Source: an uncultured Anaerolineales bacterium
GTDB lineage: Bacteria; Chloroflexota; Anaerolineae; Anaerolineales; UBA6663
DNA length: 25,158 bases
Direction of reading: 5' to 3'
NCBI GenBank assembly: GCA_937952305.1
Contig: CALFZO010000090.1
Coordinates: 1 to 25,158 of the forward strand
Shown piece after piece: positions 7,427 through 13,975 of the stretch. The notes under the pieces are model-generated. The model was not told where the DNA came from and did not search any database. It saw only the letters and a list, made by a program, of their open reading frames with translations. Both the position numbers and the translations under genes were made by a program. Every line of letters starts with the position of its first letter. Position 1 is the stretch's first letter.

Positions 7427-9655
7427 TCAGGGCAGGCGGGCGTAGTACAAGTCGGTCTCGCGCGTCTCAGCGCCCGGAGCCGTCCAGACAAAGTGCCGCT
7501 GGCCGTCCGGGGCGATGCCGAGCACGGGCATATCCGCGCCGGAGTCGTTGGCGATAAGGCGCGGGTCATCCCAACTGCCGGCGGCGTTTTGCCGGAAGTA
7601 CTGGATTCCGTTCGTGTACCCGTAGCTCTTCCAAACGACGTGGGCCCGGCCATCGGCGTCCAGCGCGAGGTAGGGGTTGCCGCCCATCTCGGCGCTCAAG
7701 ACCTGCGCCGGTCCCCAGCCGGCGGCGGCCGTCCACGCGCGATACAGCAGGCCGGCGCTGCTCGTCCACACCAGATGCAGGCCGCCGGCCGCGTCGGCGC
7801 GCAGGGCCAGGTTGCGGTAGGAGCTGAGGTTGGGCGCGTCGGCCGCCTCACTTAAGCGCTCCGGCTGGGACCAGGTCTGCCCGCCGTCGCTCGACGCGCA
7901 GCCGTCTAGTTCGGCTTCCGGCTGCATGTAGGCCCAAACCGCATAGGCGCCCTGGTGCCCGTCGAACGCGATCTGCGGCGCGTAGGCCGTGCGGTCCGCG
8001 TCCGAGAGCTGGATGTCCTCGAAAAAGGCCGTGCCGAACGAAATGTAGAGCTTGCGCCACTCCCCCTCCGGCGCCAAGGCAGGCACCAGATCGTTGGTGG
8101 CCCGCTCGGCCGTTTCTAGTTTCTGCGCTTCCGACCAGGCCGTCTCTGATTGGCAGCTCTGATACCAGCCGATCTTGTCCGGCCGATTGACGGCGGGTGC
8201 GCCCTCCCAGAAGACGCAGGCCTGCCCCTGCGGCCCCATGAGCAAGGCGAGGCTCTGTCGATACAGCAGTTCGAATGCGCCCGTCAGACTGGACGCTGCG
8301 GACCACTCTCCGTTTGGGCTCAACTGGCGGTGCAACAGCTCGTAGGCCTGGCTGGCATCGGTGGGGCGCAGGCTGGCGTCATACCAGACCAGGTGCAGCG
8401 TCCCCGTCTGATCGAAGAGCAGATGCGGCTCCGCCGACTCGCGGGGGTTGTTGGTGACGTTGAGCGCCTCCAGCGGGCTGGCCGTCGGCGTGACGCTGGG
8501 CGCGGTCGGCAAGGCCGGCGGCAGGGCCGCCGCCGCGCCGCTGGTCACGGTGGCCCGCACCTCGGGCCGGTGGGTGGGCGCCAGCGTCGGGTCTTCCACT
8601 GAGGTGGGGCTAACACCGGCCAGAACCGCTTGCGTGGCCGTCTCCGCGCCGCCGCGCGCCAACCCGCTGCCGAGCCAGGCTGCGCCGGCGACGGCGAGCG
8701 TGCACAGGCCGAGCGTGCCGAGGGCCAGACCCGCCCAGGCCCAGACCGGCAGCCCGCGGCGGGCCGGGGCCGGCGCGGAGGCCGTTCGTCCGGCGCCCCC
8801 CGTGGTCTCGGCGCCGCGCTGCTCCTGGGCCTCTTTCACAGCCTGTTTCCAGGCGGCCAAAAAGTCCGCGGCGGTGGCGAAGCGATCGGCGGGCTCTTTC
8901 GCCAGGGACTTGAGAATAAGGCGCTCCAAACCCGGCGCGATCTGGGGATTGAACGTGGTCGGCAAGGGCAGCGGCGCGTGGACGTGCTTCAGCGCCACGG
9001 CCATGGGCGTGTCTGCCTCAAACGGCTCGCGGCCGGCGACCATCTGGTACAGGATGATGCCGAGCGAGTAGAGATCGGAGCGCTGATCCACCTTCTGGCC
9101 GAGCACCTGCTCCGGGCTCATGTAGGCCGGCGTCCCCACCATCGCCCCGGTGGCCGTGAAGTGCGCGTCGCTTTCAAGAAGTTTGGCGATTCCAAAGTCG
9201 GTCAGGAAGACATTGCCCTGCGCGTCCACCATCACGTTCGCGGGTTTGAGATCGCGGTGGATGACGCCGTGCGCGTGGGCGTAGCTCAGAGCCTCGGCCA
9301 GTTGCGTAAACAGCCGGTCCACCTCGGCCGGCTCCAGCTTTCCGGCCTGCATCCGTTCTTTAAGCGTGCCGGCCTCCATGTAACGCATCACCAGGTAAGT
9401 GAGGCCGGCCTCCTCGCCGAAGTCGTGCACGGGCAGGATGTGCGGGTGTTCCAGGCGCGCAATCGTGCGCGCCTCCTGCTGGAACCGGCCCAGGAATTCG
9501 GGGTCGCCCGCCAGTTGCGGCGGCAGGACTTTCACCGCCACGTCGCGGTCCGTGGCCGCGTGGTAGGCCTTGTAGACCGTGGCCATGCCGCCTTGGCCGA
9601 TTTGATTGAGGATGCGATACGGGCCGAGAGTCTGTCCGGAGTGCAAGCTGTTCAT
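7427..9655 (-). CDS. Membrane Ser/Thr protein kinase with extracellular sialidase-like propeller domain
   Basis: The protein has 742 residues from the ATG at 9655, which has a GGGAGA SD 5 bases upstream; the frame is open further upstream but without kinase homology. Residues 12-270 form an intact Hanks-type kinase: G-loop GQGGMATVY (20-28), VK lysine K42, catalytic HRDLKPAN (133-140), DFG (153-155) and the TPAYMSPEQ activation segment. One membrane helix lies at about 301-330, then a Pro/Thr/Ala linker to about 395. The outer part (397-742) has about six short repeats with a core like LHLVW, ACVFW, YAVWA, LHLVW, HVVWK and HFVWT, typical of BNR/sialidase-type beta-propellers. This suggests a receptor kinase sensing an extracellular ligand or glycan; enzymatic sialidase activity is not supported. 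No PASTA repeats are present. Confidence 0.9.
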   Translation of the reverse strand: MNSLHSGQTLGPYRILNQIGQGGMATVYKAYHAATDRDVAVKVLPPQLAGDPEFLGRFQQEARTIARLEHPHILPVHDFGEEAGLTYLVMRYMEAGTLKERMQAGKLEPAEVDRLFTQLAEALSYAHAHGVIHRDLKPANVMVDAQGNVFLTDFGIAKLLESDAHFTATGAMVGTPAYMSPEQVLGQKVDQRSDLYSLGIILYQMVAGREPFEADTPMAVALKHVHAPLPLPTTFNPQIAPGLERLILKSLAKEPADRFATAADFLAAWKQAVKEAQEQRGAETTGGAGRTASAPAPARRGLPVWAWAGLALGTLGLCTLAVAGAAWLGSGLARGGAETATQAVLAGVSPTSVEDPTLAPTHRPEVRATVTSGAAAALPPALPTAPSVTPTASPLEALNVTNNPRESAEPHLLFDQTGTLHLVWYDASLRPTDASQAYELLHRQLSPNGEWSAASSLTGAFELLYRQSLALLMGPQGQACVFWEGAPAVNRPDKIGWYQSCQSETAWSEAQKLETAERATNDLVPALAPEGEWRKLYISFGTAFFEDIQLSDADRTAYAPQIAFDGHQGAYAVWAYMQPEAELDGCASSDGGQTWSQPERLSEAADAPNLSSYRNLALRADAAGGLHLVWTSSAGLLYRAWTAAAGWGPAQVLSAEMGGNPYLALDADGRAHVVWKSYGYTNGIQYFRQNAAGSWDDPRLIANDSGADMPVLGIAPDGQRHFVWTAPGAETRETDLYYARLP

Positions 9656-9675
9656 GCCGTCTCCCGTCGCGGAGC

Positions 9676-9684
9676 ATGGTAGCA
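9676..9684 (-). promoter_or_regulatory. Possible extended -10 of the Ser/Thr kinase gene
   Basis: Reading the minus strand, TGC-TACCAT lies 20 bases before the kinase ATG. The TG extension and four of six -10 matches fit an extended -10 promoter giving a 5' UTR of about 14 bases that contains the SD. No good -35 is seen, so this is weak. Confidence 0.25.
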
Positions 9685-9838
9685 CGATTCCCCGGGCCGA
9701 AACTCTGCGCGCCCCGCCGCCGCCGCGCTTTGCACATTTGGCCAACGGCCAGCGGGTAGTTCGCGCCTCCGGCGATAGAATTTAGGCGCCAGGTTACTGG
9801 ATAAACTCTCTCGCTATTCGAAATGACAGGTGCCCACT

Positions 9839-10327
9839 ATGGAATTGCTGATCAACGGCCAGCGGTTGGAGGCTGGCGACCTTGAGAACCGGCTGCTCGT
9901 CTATGTGCTGCGCGACGAACTGGGCCTGACCGGCACACGCTTGGGCTGCGGCGCCGGCTTCTGCGGCAGCTGCACGGTTTGGCTGGACGGCGTGCCCACC
10001 CGCAGCTGTGTCACGCCGGCGGCCGACGCGTTCGGCAAAGCCATCACCACCATCGAAGGCCTGGCGGACACGTATCCGGCCGCCGGCCTCCATCCGGTGC
10101 AGCAGGCCTTCCTGGAGCTGCAGGTGCCGCAGTGCGGTTGGTGCATGAGCGGCCAGATCATGACGGCCGCGGCGTTCCTCAACAGCAACCCGGCCCCCGC
10201 GGACGACGAGGTCCTGACGGCGTTGGAGAAGAACCTGTGCCGCTGCGGCACGTATCATCGTCTCAAGCAGGCGGTCCAACGCGCCGCCGTGATCGCCCGC
10301 GCTGATGCGGCCGCGGTGGAGGCCTGA
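9839..10327 (+). CDS. (2Fe-2S)-binding small subunit of a molybdenum hydroxylase, isoquinoline 1-oxidoreductase alpha type
   Basis: The protein has 162 residues. A plant-type ferredoxin cluster is given by C37, C42, C45 and C57 (LGCGAGFCGSCTV). The second, helical-domain cluster is given by C99, C102 (QCGWCMSG), C134 and C136 (NLCRCGTY). This is the full set of eight cysteines for the electron-transfer subunit of xanthine-oxidase-family enzymes. The ATG at 9839 is preferred over the in-frame GTG at 9830 because CAGGTG (9827-9832) serves as its SD at 7 bases. The stop is 1 base before the start of the large subunit, so the two are one operon. There is no separate FAD subunit, as in the Ior/aldehyde-dehydrogenase type, where electrons usually leave to a cytochrome or another carrier. 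Confidence 0.93.
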   Translation: MELLINGQRLEAGDLENRLLVYVLRDELGLTGTRLGCGAGFCGSCTVWLDGVPTRSCVTPAADAFGKAITTIEGLADTYPAAGLHPVQQAFLELQVPQCGWCMSGQIMTAAAFLNSNPAPADDEVLTALEKNLCRCGTYHRLKQAVQRAAVIARADAAAVEA

Positions 10328-10328
10328 G

Positions 10329-12548
10329 ATGGCGAAGCCTAAACCCCGCCTCAGCCGCCGCGGATTCCTGGGCCTGGCCGGCGCCGGGCTGGCGGCCACC
10401 GCCGGCCTGTACGTCGCCTTCGGCTTCGGCCGGCGTTACCTGATCGAAAACTTCGACCGGCTGCAGTCGGCGCCGGACGCCGAACCCAACAGCTGGCTGG
10501 CGGTCACGGCCGCCGGCACCGTGCGCGTCTACATGCCCAAAGCCGAGATGGGCCAGGGCGTGCACACCGCCTTCCAGCAGATCGCGGCCGACGAGTTGTA
10601 CGTGCCGCTCGCGCAAGTGGAGATCGTGCTCGGCGACACCACGGTGTTGCCGGAGGATGCGCGCGGCACCAACGGCAGCAGCAGCATCGCCAGCGTCTAT
10701 CCGGCGCTGCGCCAGGCCGCGGCCTATGCGCGCGAGATGCTCAAGGCCGAGGCCGCGCAGAAGCTGGGCGTGTCCGCGGCGGTGCTGACCGTGGCCGGCG
10801 GCGCCATCGTCCATCAGGGGCAGCGCACCGCTCTGACTTACGGGGCCCTCATCGGCGAGCGCCGGATCGTCAAGGTGCTGGGCGAGGATGGGGTGCCGCC
10901 GCTGAAGGCCGTGGACGAGTATGAGTGGATCGGCCAGCCGGCCCCGCGTTTGGATCTGCCCGGCAAGGTGGACGGTTCAGCGCAGTATGGCTTCGACGCG
11001 CGCCTGCCCGGGATGCTGTTCGGCAAAGTCCTCAAGCCGCCCACCTTCGGCGCGACGCTGCGCAGCCTCGATGAGGCTGCCGCGCGCCAGACGCCGCGCG
11101 TGGTCAGGGTCGTGCGCGACGGGGAGTTCGTGGGCGTGGTGGCCGAGACCGCTGAAGCCGCGGCCGTGGGCGTGCAACGTCTCAACGCCCAATGGACTGA
11201 GAAGGCGCGCCTGGACCAGCAGGCCGATGTCGAGGCGGCGCTGCCGCCGGGCGGGCCGGGCGGCCAGGTGTTGCGCGAGGCCGGCGATGTCGCCGCTGCG
11301 CTGCGCCAGGGCCCGGTGGTGGAGGCCGAATACCAAACGCCGTTCGCGGCCCACATGATGCTGGAGCCGCCGGCGGCCCTGGCCCACGTGCGCCAGGAGG
11401 CTGGCCAATGGCGCGCCGACGTCTGGACGTCCACGCAGGGCGCCTCCAGCCTGGTCGGTTCCGTGGCGCGCGCCACGGGCCTCCAGGCGGAGCAGGTGGT
11501 GGTGCACCCGCTCTACCTGGGCGGCGGCTTCGGGCGCAAGTCGGTGGCCGACGTGGCCTTGGAGGCGGCGCGGCTGAGCCAGGCCGCGGGCGCGCCGGTG
11601 CGCGTCCATTGGGATCGCGCCGAGGAGTTGCAGAACGGCTTTCTGCGCCCGCCCACGCACAGTCGTCTGCGCGCCGCGCTCACCGCCGACGGCCGCATCG
11701 CCGGCTGGGAGAATCAGCAGGCCAGCGGCCTGGTCTTCCTCGGCATCTTGCCGCCCGTGGTGAAGACCGTGCTCGGCTGGGACTTCGGCGCCACGCGCGG
11801 CGCCGTGCCCGCGCATTACGCTTTCCCCAATCACCGCACCACGGCCTGGCTGCGAGATACGCCTGTCCGCACCGGCTTCTGGCGCGGGCTGGGCCTGCTG
11901 CCCAACGTCTTCGCCGTCGAGTCGTTCATGGACGAGCTGGCGCACGCTGCCGGACAAGACCCGCTCCGCTTCCGCCTCGCGCACCTCGCCTCGGATTCAA
12001 TTGGCCAGCGGATGCGGTCAGTGCTGGAACGCGTGGCTCAGATGGCGGCCTGGGAGCAACCGCTGGCGCCGCGCACTGACGGCTGGCAGGTAGGTCGCGG
12101 CGTGGCCGTCTGCGAAGATGTGAAGACGGTAGTGGCGCAAGTGGCGGAGGTGGCCGTCAACCCAGCCACAGGCGCCGTTATCGCAGAGCGTGTGTTCTGC
12201 GCGTTGGATTGCGGCCTGGTCATCAACCCTGACATCGTCAAAGCCCAGGTGGAGGGCAACGTAATGTGGGGAACCTCTTCGGCCTTGGTGGAGGCGGTAA
12301 CGATCAAGGATGGCCGGGTTGCGGCGACGAACTTTGGTGACTACCCGATTCTGACGATTCGCCAGGCCCCGCTGGTGCTGACCGAGATCAGTGTGAACAA
12401 AAGTGAGGGGCCCTATGGAATTGGCGAGCCGCCCATCGGCCCGACGGCGGCCGCCATCGCCAATGCCGTCTTTGCGGCGACGGGCGTGCGTCTGCGCCGC
12501 CTGCCGTTGACGCCGGATCGGGTGTTGGAGGCGTTGCGCGCCGCCTGA
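10329..12548 (+). CDS. Molybdopterin-binding large subunit, isoquinoline 1-oxidoreductase beta type, Tat-exported
   Basis: The protein has 739 residues; its ATG has a GGAGG SD (10318-10322) at 6 bases. It begins with a twin-arginine signal (RLSRRGFLGLAGAG), so the folded complex should be exported and the small subunit carried along. Family blocks are PKAEMGQGVHTAFQQIAADE (69-88), GGGFGRKSV (398-406), FCALDCGLVINPDIVKAQVEG (shortened here: CALDCGLVINPD, 624-635) and GIGEPPIGPTAAAIANAVFA (697-716). E700 in GIGE is the expected catalytic base next to molybdenum. The family hydroxylates N-heterocycles or oxidises aldehydes; the substrate cannot be told. Codon use changes in the last quarter (about 11,995-12,430), where A/T-ending codons become common. 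No MoCo insertion chaperone (XdhC-like) gene is in the window. Confidence 0.92.
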   Translation: MAKPKPRLSRRGFLGLAGAGLAATAGLYVAFGFGRRYLIENFDRLQSAPDAEPNSWLAVTAAGTVRVYMPKAEMGQGVHTAFQQIAADELYVPLAQVEIVLGDTTVLPEDARGTNGSSSIASVYPALRQAAAYAREMLKAEAAQKLGVSAAVLTVAGGAIVHQGQRTALTYGALIGERRIVKVLGEDGVPPLKAVDEYEWIGQPAPRLDLPGKVDGSAQYGFDARLPGMLFGKVLKPPTFGATLRSLDEAAARQTPRVVRVVRDGEFVGVVAETAEAAAVGVQRLNAQWTEKARLDQQADVEAALPPGGPGGQVLREAGDVAAALRQGPVVEAEYQTPFAAHMMLEPPAALAHVRQEAGQWRADVWTSTQGASSLVGSVARATGLQAEQVVVHPLYLGGGFGRKSVADVALEAARLSQAAGAPVRVHWDRAEELQNGFLRPPTHSRLRAALTADGRIAGWENQQASGLVFLGILPPVVKTVLGWDFGATRGAVPAHYAFPNHRTTAWLRDTPVRTGFWRGLGLLPNVFAVESFMDELAHAAGQDPLRFRLAHLASDSIGQRMRSVLERVAQMAAWEQPLAPRTDGWQVGRGVAVCEDVKTVVAQVAEVAVNPATGAVIAERVFCALDCGLVINPDIVKAQVEGNVMWGTSSALVEAVTIKDGRVAATNFGDYPILTIRQAPLVLTEISVNKSEGPYGIGEPPIGPTAAAIANAVFAATGVRLRRLPLTPDRVLEALRAA

Positions 12549-12662
12549 AGTCGGTGAAGGTGCCGTGAAGCTTCGGTTGGCGCTGGGCACACTGTCCCTG
12601 CCCAATGCTTACCATCCTCGTTTGGGGAGTCGCCCTATAGTGCAACTAGTGAAGTCTCCCCC

Positions 12663-12715
12663 GGCCAGTGAGCGGTTAGCACTCTCCCCTGCTAAACTCA
12701 CTGGCCAATCCTTTT
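12663..12715 (+). other. Long interrupted hairpin with C-rich loop (terminator or small RNA candidate)
   Basis: GGCCAGTGAG (12663-12672) pairs perfectly with CTCACTGGCC (12697-12706). Inside it, after a small internal loop, TTAGCA (12676-12681) pairs with TGCTAA (12690-12695), leaving the loop CTCTCCCC. AATCCTTTT follows. It sits 115 bases after the molybdenum hydroxylase operon. It may end that operon, but a TATAGT box at 12636-12641 also leaves room for a short independent transcript. The -35 is poor. Confidence 0.6.
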
Positions 12716-12723
12716 AAAGCGGG

Positions 12724-12756
12724 CGGCCCGCCGGGATGCGGCGGGCCGTCTTATTT
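12724..12756 (+). terminator. Intrinsic terminator between the convergent hydroxylase operon and rsmG
   Basis: CGGCCCGCCG (12724-12733) pairs perfectly with CGGCGGGCCG (12739-12748) over the loop GGATG. On the plus strand TCTTATTT follows. On the minus strand the sequence after the hairpin is CCCGCTTTAAAAG, so it may also serve rsmG, less well. The last bases overlap the rsmG stop codon region. Confidence 0.8.
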
Positions 12757-13467
12757 AAGCGGGACCTTGGCCGGCAGGCCCGGCCGGCGCGGGTATTGCG
12801 CCGGTGAGGCCGCCACCTTGCGCAGCACCACGAGGTAGCGCGGCTCGGCGACGCCCGGCAACTCCACCTCGGTGATCAACTCCAGCTCGCCGCCCAGCTT
12901 CTGAATCGCTTTGACGGCCGCATAGGTTTCGGCCGGCGCGTCCTTGCCCTTCTGCGCTACCACGCGGCCGCCGCGCTTCACCAGCGGCAACAGGTATTCG
13001 GCCAGCACCGGCATCTCGGCGACGGCGCGGGCCACGGCCCAGTCATACTGCTCGCGATGCTCCGGGCGCTGGCCCACTTCCTCGGCGCGGGCGTGGACCA
13101 CGGTGACGGCGCTCAACTTGAGGATCTGCGCCACGTGTTCGCAAAAGCGCGCTTTCTTGCCGGTGGCCTCCACCAGCGTCATCGGCAGATGCGGGTAGAC
13201 AATCTTGAGCGGCAGACCTGGGAAACCGGCGCCGCTGCCGACATCCACCAGGCTGTAGCGCGCGCCGCCGGCCGGCAGGACTTTGAGCAGCGACAGCGAG
13301 TCCAGAAAGTGTTTCACCTGGATGTCCACTGGCTGCGTGATCGCCGTCAGGTTGAATTTTTCGTTCCAGGCGCGCAGTTCGTCCGCGTAGGTCTGAAAGG
13401 CGGCCGCCTGGGCCGGGGTCAGTTCGAGGTTGAGCAGGGCGCGTGCGCCCGTGAGCAAGGCATCCAC
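12751..13467 (-). CDS. rsmG: 16S rRNA (guanine(527)-N(7))-methyltransferase RsmG (GidB)
   Basis: The protein has 238 residues, the normal length. It transfers a methyl group from S-adenosylmethionine to N7 of G527 of 16S rRNA in the cytosol. The SAM motif DVGSGAGFPGLPL is at 75-87. The N-terminal block LRAWNEKFNLTAIT and the segments LDSLSLL, EATGKKARF and YDWAVARAVA are family hallmarks. The start is a GTG with no visible SD; a TATAAT box (13476-13481) lies only 8 bases before it, so the mRNA may be leaderless or nearly so. The last about 20 residues (Pro/Arg/Lys-rich) are a loose tail. Confidence 0.96.
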   Translation of the reverse strand: MDALLTGARALLNLELTPAQAAAFQTYADELRAWNEKFNLTAITQPVDIQVKHFLDSLSLLKVLPAGGARYSLVDVGSGAGFPGLPLKIVYPHLPMTLVEATGKKARFCEHVAQILKLSAVTVVHARAEEVGQRPEHREQYDWAVARAVAEMPVLAEYLLPLVKRGGRVVAQKGKDAPAETYAAVKAIQKLGGELELITEVELPGVAEPRYLVVLRKVAASPAQYPRRPGLPAKVPLK

Positions 13468-13475
13468 AGCGCTGG

Positions 13476-13483
13476 ATTATACT
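13476..13483. promoter_or_regulatory. Overlapping divergent -10 elements for rsmG and the GIY-YIG gene
   Basis: The sequence ATTATACT contains TATAAT read on the minus strand (13476-13481) and TATACT read on the plus strand (13478-13483). The minus element would start rsmG transcription at or just before its GTG (13467). The plus element would give a 5' UTR of about 18 bases before the ATG at 13508. Neither has a convincing -35. The two polymerases could not bind at the same time. Confidence 0.5.
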
Positions 13484-13507
13484 GTGAGGCAGGGCCGCAG
13501 CGGAGAA

Positions 13508-13936
13508 ATGTTAACCTCTTTGCCGGCGGAAGCCGGCACTTATGCGCTGGTGCTGCGTCTGCGGCGCCGAACCCGCCTGCCGATCGGCGCGCTGGGCGAG
13601 CACGCGCTGCCGGCCGGCTGGTACGTTTACGTGGGCAGCGCGCGCGGGCCGGGCGGGTTGGCGGCGCGCGTCGGGCGGCACTGGCGCGGTGACGGCGCCC
13701 GGCACTGGCACATCGACTATCTCCAGCCGGCGCTGCGCCTGACGGCGGTGTGGTGGGCGCCGGGCGCCGCGCGCCGGGAGTGCGCGTGGGCGCGCGCGCT
13801 GCAGGCCCGGCCGGGCGCCACAGCGCCGGTGCCGCGCTGCGGGGCCTCCGATTGCCGCTGCCCGGCCCATCTGTGGCACTTCGCGGCCGAGCCGCCGCGT
13901 CTGGCCTTGGCCTCCTTCGCGTTGGCCCTCCCCTGA
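13508..13936 (+). CDS. GIY-YIG nuclease superfamily protein, DUF123 type
   Basis: The protein has 142 residues. The two short strands that name the superfamily are seen as GTYALVL (10-16) and GWYVYVGSARG (37-47), followed by the arginine-containing LAARVGRHWR. HWHIDYL is a DUF123 block. The C-terminal CGASDCRCPAHLWHF (C111, C116, C118 and a His) is typical of this subfamily and could bind metal. The biological role of DUF123 proteins is not established; a DNA repair or endonuclease role is known only for distant relatives such as UvrC. The ATG at 13508 has GGAG just upstream (13502-13505, tight spacing); the frame is open further upstream but runs into rsmG. The next gene starts 39 bases downstream. 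Confidence 0.85.
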   Translation: MLTSLPAEAGTYALVLRLRRRTRLPIGALGEHALPAGWYVYVGSARGPGGLAARVGRHWRGDGARHWHIDYLQPALRLTAVWWAPGAARRECAWARALQARPGATAPVPRCGASDCRCPAHLWHFAAEPPRLALASFALALP

Positions 13937-13975
13937 CGGGAACCTGGCGCCGCGCGCCGACGTCTGGACGCTGCC

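Noticed and set aside
12676..12695. CIRCE-like heat-shock operator: TTAGCACTC matches the left half-site exactly
   Set aside because: The right half is only TGCTAA and the spacing is too short for the TTAGCACTC-N9-GAGTGCTAA element. No groEL, dnaK or hrcA gene is adjacent. It is explained better as part of the interrupted hairpin.
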